Assembly: GCA_003105035.1 (NCBI GenBank)
Contig: PQAL01000010.1
Coordinates: 84,073 to 148,072 of the forward strand
Length of the DNA stretch: 64,000 nucleotides
DNA from: Anaerolineales bacterium
Lineage (GTDB): Bacteria; Chloroflexota; Anaerolineae; Anaerolineales; UBA4823
Reading direction: 5' to 3'
A program made the position numbers and the translations under genes. The notes below the pieces were generated by a model that did not search any database, was not told where the DNA came from, and saw only the letters and a program-made list of their open reading frames with translations. Of the stretch, positions 9,415 to 16,893 are shown in pieces (the stretch's first letter is position 1; every line of letters starts with the position of its first letter).

Positions 9415-9442
9415 AAGGGTGGGCCCGATGAAGCCCACCCTT
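9415..9442 (+). terminator. Intrinsic terminator after the small SUOX lipoprotein
   Basis: AAGGGTGGGC (9415-9424) pairs perfectly with GCCCACCCTT (9433-9442) over an 8-base loop. The following T-run is short (TTTATGT), so termination may be partial before the binding-protein gene. Confidence 0.6.
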
Positions 9443-9519
9443 TATGTACTCTAGTGCGGTTGAACGGGTACCATGTTATTCCCATCATATCTCTGGGAGA
9501 TTTCGATCTATTGGTTTTA

Positions 9520-10599
9520 ATGAGAATAAAAGTAAATCTATTCTTGATTGCCATTTTTTCCTTGGGCTTGCTCATCAATGGATGCACATCCACGTCCGAC
9601 GGGTCTTCCAAAAGAACTCAGTTGGTCGTTTTCGGGGCAGGTAGCCTCATTATCCCGTTCTCTGACCTGGAAAAGTCCTTCGAAGAAAAATATCCTAACA
9701 TCGATGTCCAGGCTCAATACCATGGCAGTATTCAGGTAATGCGGCATGCTACAGAATTGCATGAGCCCATTGATGTAGTCGCTACCGCCGATGCCTCATT
9801 AGTTCCCATGCTCATGTACAACATTACCGATCCAGAAAGCGGTATACCCTACGCCGACTGGTATATTAAATTTGGCACGAACAATCTGGCTATCGCCTAT
9901 CAAAAGGATAGCAAGTATTCCTCTGAGCTAACCGTAGAGAACTGGTTTGAGATCCTTGCAAGGGCAGATGTCAGAGTAGGTTTAGCAGACCCTCGATTCG
10001 ATGCGGTCGGCTATCGAGCGTTGATGGTTTACGCCCTGGCAGGCGAGTATTATCACCGACCAACGATTTTTACTGAGATGTTCAATGGGCAATTTACGTT
10101 TCCGCTGGGCATCTTCACTGACCAGGGAATAACGATCGTCACGGTACCAGAAATATTAGAAACGAAACCCAGATCACATATCGTGTTGCGGGGGGCAAGT
10201 GTGGAGTTGATTGCCCTGCTTGAATCTGGCGATCTGGATTATGCCTACGAATATGAAAGTGTCATCCAACAGCATATGCTAAGCATGTTCACGCTTCCAG
10301 ATGAACTCAGCCTTGGTGATGCAGCATATGAAGGGTTCTACAATACTGTCGAAGTAGATGAAGATTTCCAGCGATTTGCTTCCGTCAAGCCGGTATTTCG
10401 TGGAGAGCAGATCGGGTATGGCATAACCATACCGAGCAATGCTCCTCATCCAGACGAAGCTGCTCTCTTCATATCTTACTTACTCAGCCCAGAGGGTCGA
10501 GCAATTATGGAGAAAAACAGCCAGCCGTTGTTTGATCCGGCAATCGGTGTGGATTACCAGAACATACCAGCAAGCTTGCAGCAATACTGCAGTCCGTAG
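9520..10599 (+). CDS. wtpA: Tungstate/molybdate ABC transporter substrate-binding lipoprotein, WtpA/ModA-like
   Basis: A 359-aa extracellular oxyanion-binding protein with a lipoprotein signal (LLINGC, Cys22). The start of the mature domain, VVFGAGSL then PFSDLEKSFEEKYP, the HGSI loop, the DVVATADASLVP segment and YADWYIKFGTNNLAIAY all follow the WtpA/ModA type II binding-protein pattern for MoO4 or WO4. ATG 9520 is chosen because it gives a normal lipoprotein signal; a longer in-frame form from 9454 would put 22 extra residues before it, and TTG 9511 is possible. The permease follows 8 bases later. Specificity (W versus Mo) cannot be settled from sequence. Confidence 0.85.
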   Translation: MRIKVNLFLIAIFSLGLLINGCTSTSDGSSKRTQLVVFGAGSLIIPFSDLEKSFEEKYPNIDVQAQYHGSIQVMRHATELHEPIDVVATADASLVPMLMYNITDPESGIPYADWYIKFGTNNLAIAYQKDSKYSSELTVENWFEILARADVRVGLADPRFDAVGYRALMVYALAGEYYHRPTIFTEMFNGQFTFPLGIFTDQGITIVTVPEILETKPRSHIVLRGASVELIALLESGDLDYAYEYESVIQQHMLSMFTLPDELSLGDAAYEGFYNTVEVDEDFQRFASVKPVFRGEQIGYGITIPSNAPHPDEAALFISYLLSPEGRAIMEKNSQPLFDPAIGVDYQNIPASLQQYCSP

Positions 10600-10607
10600 G
10601 AGATGGC

Positions 10608-11387
10608 TTGAATCGTAGAGATGCCTTAAATCTAATCTTCTCATTTCTGGCCGGGCTACTGGTCTTATTTGTTATCCTCCCCTTAATTAGCACGCTCCTG
10701 TCCACCACACCAGGCGCTTTCTTGAATTCTTTCACCGATCCCGAGGTGGTGAAATCGATCTGCTTAACATTTGGTGCAGCGGCTATCTGTACAGTATTTG
10801 CGATGGTGATGGGTATCCCTCTAGCGTACATCCTTGCTCGCCGGATGTTCCACGGCAAGCGTCTGTTAGAAGCAATAATCAACCTACCGGTGGTCATCCC
10901 CCATACTGCAGCAGGTATCGCCCTCTTACTTGTATTTGGTCGCCAAGGCCTGCTGGGGAAGTGGTTCTATCCACTTGGGATTACCTTTACAGACAACCTG
11001 GCTGGGATTGTGGTGGCGATGTTATTCGTTAGCCTGCCATTCTTGATAAACCTGAGCAGGGAGTCATTTTCAATGGTGGATGAAGAATACGAAAAAGTTG
11101 CTTTCACCGATGGAGCCAGCCACTGGCAGGCATTCTTACATGTGACATTACCGCTGGCATGGCGAGGTGTCTTGGCAGGCGCGGTGATGATGTGGTCACG
11201 CGGGATCAGTGAGTTTGGTGCTGTAGTTATCCTGGCATATCACCCGAAGGTGGCGACGGTTCTTGTTTATGAGCGATTCGCGGGATTTGGGCTTGACGCA
11301 GCCCAGCCTATTGCGCTTATCCTCATCCTGGTTGCATTAGTTGTGTTCATTTCACTCCGGTTGGTCTTGTTACCCGACCATCGCTGA
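10608..11387 (+). CDS. wtpB: Tungstate/molybdate ABC transporter permease, WtpB/ModB-like
   Basis: A 259-aa membrane protein with about six helices and the binding-protein-dependent permease signature (EYEKVAFTDGASHWQAFLHVTLPL, given here in parts: EYEKVAFTDGAS, then HVTLPL). It forms the channel for the oxyanion delivered by the upstream binding protein. TTG start at 10608 with GGAG at 10599-10602. The ATP-binding subunit that normally follows is absent; only degraded and unrelated genes lie downstream, so the ATPase must be encoded elsewhere or shared. Confidence 0.85.
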   Translation: MNRRDALNLIFSFLAGLLVLFVILPLISTLLSTTPGAFLNSFTDPEVVKSICLTFGAAAICTVFAMVMGIPLAYILARRMFHGKRLLEAIINLPVVIPHTAAGIALLLVFGRQGLLGKWFYPLGITFTDNLAGIVVAMLFVSLPFLINLSRESFSMVDEEYEKVAFTDGASHWQAFLHVTLPLAWRGVLAGAVMMWSRGISEFGAVVILAYHPKVATVLVYERFAGFGLDAAQPIALILILVALVVFISLRLVLLPDHR

Positions 11388-11556
11388 TCAGTTCAACTTA
11401 CGACAAAAATCAAGTTCCTCAAGTATTTTGGATCTCTCTGTTGCTTGAGAATCACCTGCGTTAATTTATCATAATATACAGCTTGGAATCTATCGAAGTG
11501 TGTCGGCATATGGATTCACTTTATGTGATAATTAGATCATCGGAGGAATAAATATC

Positions 11557-11994
11557 ATGCGTCACGACCGTGTAGAAGTTATTGCTCGTATCATCTACGA
11601 GTTTGAGCAGCTCGAACAACTGGTTGCATGCTTGACGGATGAGGATTGGAGCCATTCATTACTCCGGCTGAAAGGAAAAGACCCCTGGACCGTGAAAGAC
11701 GCGTTGGCTCATATTAGGCATTGGAAAGCTGATGCAGGCCGCTCAATATGAAAAGAACATCGACCTGTTGAAGAACGTGGATTGAAACCCGAATGAATTA
11801 ATCATCTTGTATTCCTGCTTTGACTTGATTGCTCCCCACAGGATGTGCTCGATTGGCACCGGCAAGTTCAGGAAGTTGTATTGCAGGCATTAAAAACTAC
11901 TCCAGATGAATATATTAAGAGCAAAATGCGGAATGATATCTGGCCCATTGTTCTTGACCTGAATTCCGCATACCATGGTGTGCACGACACATAA
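11557..11994 (+). pseudogene. Disrupted DinB-like (DfsB/ClbS-type) gene
   Basis: The first 64 codons (EFEQLEQLVACLTDEDWS, then PWTVKDALAHIRHWKAD) read as a DinB-superfamily four-helix protein. A stop at 11749-11751, a local shift to another frame (QYEKNIDLLKN) and further TGA codons near 11792 interrupt it. Recognisable sequence resumes to 11994 (SPQDVLDWHRQVQEVVLQAL, then PIVLDLNSAYHGVHD). AGGAGG-like sequence precedes the ATG. It is therefore a decayed copy of a protein that would have been about 145-180 residues. Sequencing error is an alternative only if all the lesions are wrong. Confidence 0.7.
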
Positions 11995-12082
11995 CGTGTT
12001 CTGCCGGCAATCTCCAAAGAATGGCTATTTATATCGACCAGACGAGCACAGAAGACATCACGTAAGGAGGTATCACAAAAGA

Positions 12083-12445
12083 GTGATCATCACCCTGGAC
12101 GAATTCTTCCGAGGCTACGAAGCCTCCAAGCCATACTTTGAGGCAGTTCGCGTTTTGCTGGATACCATTGGCCCGACGGAGATGCGTGTTTCCAAGAGCC
12201 AGGTCGCTTTCTGGCGAAGCAAGGCGGTTGCTTACCTCTGGATACCCGCCCGGTATTTGACAGGTGACCTTGCCCCGCTTGTGCTCACACTGGGTTTTGA
12301 TCAGCGGGACGAGTCACCGCGCTGGAAAGAGATTGTCGAACCAGCACCTGGGCATTTCACCCATCATCTGGAGATTTGGTCTATGGCAGCGATTGATGAT
12401 CAGGTGCGGGATTGGCTGAAGAAGGCATGGCTGAATGCGGCTTAG
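12083..12445 (+). CDS. DUF5655-like small protein
   Basis: A 120-aa protein starting at GTG 12083 with AAGGAGG at 12064-12070. A longer in-frame reading from 11975 overlaps the DinB pseudogene and has no ribosome-binding site. The body (LDEFFRGYEASKPYFEAV, RVSKSQVAFWRSKAVAYLW, then HFTHHLEIWS) resembles the DUF5655 domain, which often occurs alone or with transport-related proteins. The function is not known. It appears intact although both flanking genes are broken. Confidence 0.6.
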   Translation: MIITLDEFFRGYEASKPYFEAVRVLLDTIGPTEMRVSKSQVAFWRSKAVAYLWIPARYLTGDLAPLVLTLGFDQRDESPRWKEIVEPAPGHFTHHLEIWSMAAIDDQVRDWLKKAWLNAA

Positions 12446-12656
12446 GTAATGATGGTTGACCATCTGTCCGTTTGTTATCTATTCTATCAAAGCTGAACAC
12501 ACGGCCGTGCTCTTTCTCTGAGGATTACATCGTCTATCCTGAAGTGAACTTCAACGATCGAATCGGATGGAAGATGAGAAAATTCCGTCATAAAAATTAA
12601 CACAGGCAATCATTCACATGCCATCAATAGCCAGCATTGGGTGACAGAGGAGCTGA
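12446..12656. other. Intergenic gap with no recognised feature
   Basis: No open frame, RNA gene or clear promoter was recognised between the DUF5655 gene and the kinase pseudogene. It lies in the decayed stretch and may be remnant coding sequence too eroded to read. Confidence 0.4.
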
Positions 12657-13565
12657 ATGCCAGTCGGGATGAAATATGACGTGTTAGTGGCAGGGGAAAT
12701 CAATCACAACTTGATCATGACTGCTGAAGTTGCTCCGGTTTTCAGGCAGGTTGAGATAGTACTCGATACGGCCACACTGACCGTCGGCTCATCCTTGACG
12801 ATCTTTGCCTGCGGTGCGGCTGGGGGTTAGTTTTATCTTTATTGGCAAGTGCGGCGAAGATCTATTTGGTTACTTTTTGCTCCAAGAAATGCATAAAAAT
12901 GGTGTGGGCGCCAGCCCTGTGATTGTCCCACCCGGTGATGCTACTGGGCTAAGCGTGATCTTGACGCGCGGCATCCATCGTGGGATCCTGACCTATCCAG
13001 GCTTGATCCCGGCTCTAAAAGCCGGTGAAATCCCAGATGAGTTGCTCAGCCAGGCGACTCACCTGTATATCGCCTCACATACATTATAGACTGCCCTCCG
13101 GCCAGGCTTGTCAGGCTTATTCAAGCACGCTCAGGTACTTGGCTCGAATACCTCACTCGACGCCAGCTACGACCCCACTGCGAAGCGGAGCGGAGTCATA
13201 GAACTGCAGGCGGTGACGGATGTTTTCCTAGATAATGAAGCCGAAGCTTGCTTACTGACCGGCGAAGTGTCGGTTGAAGACCCTGCTATTCTTCTGTATG
13301 AGCAAGTTAAGCCAGTAGCGATAAAGCTCGGGGGAATGCAGCACAATGGGGGTGAATGGGGAAGAACAAACCAGAGTCGCCGCAGTCAAGCTGGATGTGG
13401 TTGACACAGTCGGAGCAGGCAATAGTTTCAATTGTGGGTATTTTTACAGCGGCTCGCGAGGCTGACCTTTGGTAGAATCTATTCGGGCCGCGGTGATCTG
13501 CAGTGGCCTTTCGGCCCGCGTAGCAGGCGGCACTGATGCATAAGCTACTCTTGCTGAGGTGTATT
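12657..13565 (+). pseudogene. Frameshifted PfkB-family carbohydrate kinase
   Basis: Pieces of a ribokinase/PfkB-type sugar kinase appear in order but in different frames. The start ([14 protein letters not shown]) runs to a stop at about 12830; the next piece (FIFIGKCGEDLFGYFLL, then PALKAGEIP) is in another frame from about 12805 and hits TAG at 13087-13089. The same frame resumes (LRPGLSGLFKHAQVLG, then NEAEACLLTGE), and a third frame carries DVVDTVGAGNSFN. In PfkB kinases the last motif is GAGD with a catalytic Asp, here replaced by Asn. It lies directly upstream of a GatZ/KbaZ-like gene, so it may be the relic of a sugar-phosphate kinase from the same pathway. Confidence 0.8.
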
Positions 13566-13581
13566 TGTGGATAGGAGATAC

Positions 13582-14862
13582 ATGAACTACCTGGATCAGA
13601 TCGTAGCAGCTCAAAAAGCCGGAATTGCGAGAGGTGTCGCCTCTGTCTGCTCTGCACACCCATTCGTGCTGGAGGCTGTCCTCAGGCATGGCCTGGTAAA
13701 CAATACCCCTGCACTCATTGAAGCCACCTGTAATCAGGTGAATCAATTTGGTGGCTACAGCGGAATAACGCCTGTAGATTTTGTGGGCTTTGTCGGTCAG
13801 ATTGCTGAGCGGGTGAATTTCCCGCACAGTAAATTGATCTTGGGTGGCGATCACCTTGGACCTCTGGTCTGGTCGAATGAACCTGCTGTGGTTGCCATGG
13901 CGAAAGCCAAACAGCTGGTGCGCGAATATGCTCTGGCTGGATTTGCAAAAATTCACCTGGATTGCTCAATGCCCTGTGCCGGCGATGGCGATCTGAGTAT
14001 TGAGCTCATGGCTCAGCGCACCGCAGAACTTGCCCGTGAGGTTGAAAACGCCTGCAGTGGAGCAGGACTACCGCTACCGCGGTATGTTGTGGGGACGGAA
14101 GTCCCACCCGCTGGCGGGACAAAAGCTGGGCAACACCAGCTGGTGATCACCGATCCGGCACAGGCTGCCAGGACGATCGAGCAAATCCAGCTTGCTTTCT
14201 CCCAGGCTGGTTTAGAATCTGCCTGGAAGCGAGTCATCGCCCTGGTGGTCCAGCCCGGTGTTGAATTTGGCGACGTAACCATCCACGATTATGACCGCAA
14301 TGCAGCCAGTGAACTTGCCCGGTTCATCGAAACCATCCCCGGGCTGGTTTATGAAGCTCACTCGACCGATTACCAGGCACAACAAGCTCTACGTGCCCTG
14401 GTTGAAGATCATTTCGCCATCCTTAAAGTCGGTCCTGGCCTGACCTTTGCGTTACGGGAAGCGGTTTTTGCATTGGGATACATCGAAAAAGAATTATTCC
14501 CTCCTGAAGAATGTTCTCACGTTCCGCAAGCTCTCGAAGAGGCGGCTATGCTCAACCCAATTCACTGGCAGAAGTATTATCGAGGGAACCCACAGGAACA
14601 AACCTTTATGCTTAAATTCAGTTTGAGCGATCGCCTCCGTTATTATTGGAGAGATGCGAACGTTCAAAAGTCACTCTCTCACCTGCTAAGACACTTCAAG
14701 GATACGCCCATTCCGCTCACGCTTGTGAGCCAATTTATGCCTGATATTTATCCCGCCGTCCGTGCTGGAGTCGTTCCCAACCGCGCCCAAGACCTGCTAC
14801 TTGCCCGGATTGAAAATATTCTGGACGATTATCAAGCGGCATGTTTTGGGACAGAAAAATAG
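13582..14862 (+). CDS. D-tagatose-1,6-bisphosphate aldolase non-catalytic subunit-like protein (GatZ/KbaZ family)
   Basis: A 426-aa TIM-barrel-type protein matching the GatZ/KbaZ family: GVASVCSAHPFVLEA near the start, an early ATCNQVNQFGGYSG segment, LGGDHLGP, FAKIHLDCSMPC and a conserved YEAHSTDYQ. In enterobacteria GatZ/KbaZ supports the GatY/KbaY aldolase; some relatives act as sugar epimerases, so the role here is uncertain. No GatY/KbaY partner is in the window and the adjacent kinase is broken. ATG 13582 is chosen because AGGAG lies at 13573-13577; an upstream in-frame GTG at 13567 would overlap the pseudogene. The reading frame is intact despite the decayed neighbourhood. Confidence 0.8.
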   Translation: MNYLDQIVAAQKAGIARGVASVCSAHPFVLEAVLRHGLVNNTPALIEATCNQVNQFGGYSGITPVDFVGFVGQIAERVNFPHSKLILGGDHLGPLVWSNEPAVVAMAKAKQLVREYALAGFAKIHLDCSMPCAGDGDLSIELMAQRTAELAREVENACSGAGLPLPRYVVGTEVPPAGGTKAGQHQLVITDPAQAARTIEQIQLAFSQAGLESAWKRVIALVVQPGVEFGDVTIHDYDRNAASELARFIETIPGLVYEAHSTDYQAQQALRALVEDHFAILKVGPGLTFALREAVFALGYIEKELFPPEECSHVPQALEEAAMLNPIHWQKYYRGNPQEQTFMLKFSLSDRLRYYWRDANVQKSLSHLLRHFKDTPIPLTLVSQFMPDIYPAVRAGVVPNRAQDLLLARIENILDDYQAACFGTEK

Positions 14863-15056
14863 GCATCCCAGCTAAGTGAAAATCATGAGCCTAACCTGAC
14901 AATCTGAGCAGGGTAGAAACGTAGAAATCCAAATTTTTAATTAAAGCCCAACACGACCACGCTGAATCGGATGTGCCTAAGTAGTTCACCCCGCTAACTT
15001 GTCTTTAGATTAATTGACTCTACCGGGCTGGAATAAAAGCTCCAATGAATGAAAAG

Positions 15057-15128
15057 TACCCCTGGACGGACTCGAACCGTCGCATTTGGCTCCGGAGGCC
15101 AACGCTCTATCCACTGAGCTACAGGGGC
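15057..15128 (-). tRNA. tRNA-Arg, anticodon CCG
   Basis: On the minus strand a full cloverleaf can be folded: acceptor GCCCCTG/CAGGGGT, D-arm GCTC/GAGC, anticodon stem TTGGC/GCCAA with loop CTCCGGA (anticodon CCG, codon CGG), T-arm GACGG/CCGTC with TTCGAGT loop, discriminator A. Length is 72 nt and CCA is not encoded. It is downstream of the PrsW-like gene on the same strand. Confidence 0.92.
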
Positions 15129-15181
15129 ACAAGGAATTTTATTTTACCATGTTTATTTGCCGCCATTTCGTCAGGGAAAAA

Positions 15182-16183
15182 TCAGCCACTCGAGAGCTGT
15201 GTGCTCATTTGTTCAAGCTCACTGCGCAGGCGGTCGATCTCAGGCTGATTTTCCTGTACTTCGCCCAGCGCAGAAGATTGGTGTTTTTTAAAGGCCAACT
15301 CAGCCGTGAGTAAATAAAAGCGGTCCACCAGGCGGTATTTCCCGGAGAATAAGGCATTAATGCGGCTGGTAGTTTGGCTCCAGGCTGAGCAGGCGACCTT
15401 GTATTGTGAGGGGGTGATTATGCCGTTAGCCACTTCGTCGGGTAGCTGGGCGATGATCCACTTTTGCTCGCGGTACAGAGCCCAGACTACAAACACGATC
15501 ATCGCGATCCAGCCAGACCAATCGAAGACGATCGAATAGAAAACGCTCTGCACACCCTGAACCAGCTCGGAGATAAGGTTGTGAAACGAGTGCGCCATAA
15601 TTGCCACTGCCAGCCCGATAATGGGGGCGATGACCTTGATGGAACGGTTTTTATTTAATCGCGAGACTGCCAGGCCAATCCCGATGAAGGCGGTAAAAAA
15701 TGGATGTTGCCAGCCTACCAGGATAACCCTGACAAAGAACATATACAGGATGCCCTGGATGCCATTTTGCTGGAACCCGTAGGTATAAATGTAGTAAATA
15801 TTCTCTGTAGCCGCAAAGCCAATGGCTGTAATGGCGGCATACACGATGCCATCCAGGACCGAGTCGAATTCCCGGCGGAAGAATAAAAAGACGAAGAAAC
15901 AAGCCAGCCCTTTCAGCACCTCTTCGATGATGGGGGCGAATACCGAGGCAGTGGATAGCTCGGTAAAGGCCTGCGAACCGGTGAACATATAGATCCCCAG
16001 GCCGAGGAAAGAATTTACCACGAAGGCCGCTCCGGCCGCAATAATCGCACCCCATAGGAACACTCCGCCCAGCAAGGCTACGGGTTCCTTTTCATAACGA
16101 TCAACCCAATAGACTACGTAGGCGAATATGAGCATCGGCAGAAAGCCGAAGATAAAAGATAACAACAGGCCGGATACATCCAT
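15182..16183 (-). CDS. PrsW-family intramembrane metalloprotease
   Basis: A 333-aa protein with about eight membrane helices. It carries the PrsW/CPBP-type motifs APIIEEVLKG (paired Glu), GFAATENIYY and a late MAHSFHN, expected to hold the metal ligands for cleavage inside the membrane. B. subtilis PrsW cleaves the anti-sigma factor RsiW; no sigma/anti-sigma pair is nearby, so the target is unknown. ATG at 16183 is preferred because AGGAGGG precedes it. A hydrophilic cytoplasmic tail of about 100 residues follows the last helix. It ends 53 bases before the tRNA-Arg gene. Confidence 0.83.
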   Translation of the reverse strand: MDVSGLLLSFIFGFLPMLIFAYVVYWVDRYEKEPVALLGGVFLWGAIIAAGAAFVVNSFLGLGIYMFTGSQAFTELSTASVFAPIIEEVLKGLACFFVFLFFRREFDSVLDGIVYAAITAIGFAATENIYYIYTYGFQQNGIQGILYMFFVRVILVGWQHPFFTAFIGIGLAVSRLNKNRSIKVIAPIIGLAVAIMAHSFHNLISELVQGVQSVFYSIVFDWSGWIAMIVFVVWALYREQKWIIAQLPDEVANGIITPSQYKVACSAWSQTTSRINALFSGKYRLVDRFYLLTAELAFKKHQSSALGEVQENQPEIDRLRSELEQMSTQLSSG

Positions 16184-16246
16184 CGCAATTTCCCTCCTGA
16201 GGGCCTTTTTTAGTCTAGCATAAATGGATGGAAGTTGCAAGCAACG

Positions 16247-16882
16247 CTAATTTGTGATTAATACAAGCTTTTCGCGGTGGATGCGCGTATCTTCGAGCCT
16301 GATATCCAATTCAGACAAAAGCTCCTCTGGGCGACCTGTGGCAGATTCACGCGCCGCCAGCTGTACATGCAAGATATATCCACTGGTTCCGTCGGACTCA
16401 GCTAAATCCGCTTTTTCGATGAGCGGACGAAGATCATAGGGCTTGCCACGCCGCTGGCGGGGTAATTGCTCAGCCGATAACACCCTGTGGAGCCGTTCGG
16501 GTAAGGCAGGAACAGCATCGAGAAAGGTAATGGCGTAGATCGCAGAGACCACCTGGGTCTGCAGGGCAGGGGCTCGCAGATCAACAGGCTCAAGATGTAT
16601 GATCTCCAGCCCAGGTGGCAGGGCAGGTTGTAAGCAATCTACGATTTGCTGAACAGTGAAATCAGTTTCTAGCCAGGCATCCAACAGCTCACACTGACTG
16701 GTGAAGCCTAATGGCAGGGCACAGGCCAGATTAAGATGAGGCTGCGGGTGAAATCCCTGGCTGTAGGCAAGCGGCATGCCTGAACGGCGAAAGGCACGCT
16801 CCCAGGAGCGGTGCAGGTCCAGATGACCCACATACTTCATCGGGCTTGATTTCGAGAAAGTGATTCGCAGGCGTATCGGCAT
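16247..16882 (-). CDS. TIGR03936-family (DUF2344) radical-SAM-associated protein
   Basis: A 211-aa soluble protein. Its N-terminus (RLRITFSKSSPMKYVGHLDL, then FHPQPHLNLACALPLG) is typical of the DUF2344/TIGR03936 family, which occurs fused or adjacent to TIGR03960 radical-SAM proteins. The gene starts 11 bases after the stop of just such a protein and is surely cotranscribed with it. The pair's chemistry is not established; RNA or ribosome modification has been a guess for the family because of frequent ribosomal-gene neighbours elsewhere. No catalytic motif is visible. Confidence 0.82.
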   Translation of the reverse strand: MPIRLRITFSKSSPMKYVGHLDLHRSWERAFRRSGMPLAYSQGFHPQPHLNLACALPLGFTSQCELLDAWLETDFTVQQIVDCLQPALPPGLEIIHLEPVDLRAPALQTQVVSAIYAITFLDAVPALPERLHRVLSAEQLPRQRRGKPYDLRPLIEKADLAESDGTSGYILHVQLAARESATGRPEELLSELDIRLEDTRIHREKLVLITN

Positions 16883-16893
16883 CGAAATTCCAG

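Noticed and set aside
13307..13956. Minus-strand frames over the kinase pseudogene and GatZ-like gene
   Set aside because: They are antisense to recognisable coding sequence and match no family I know.
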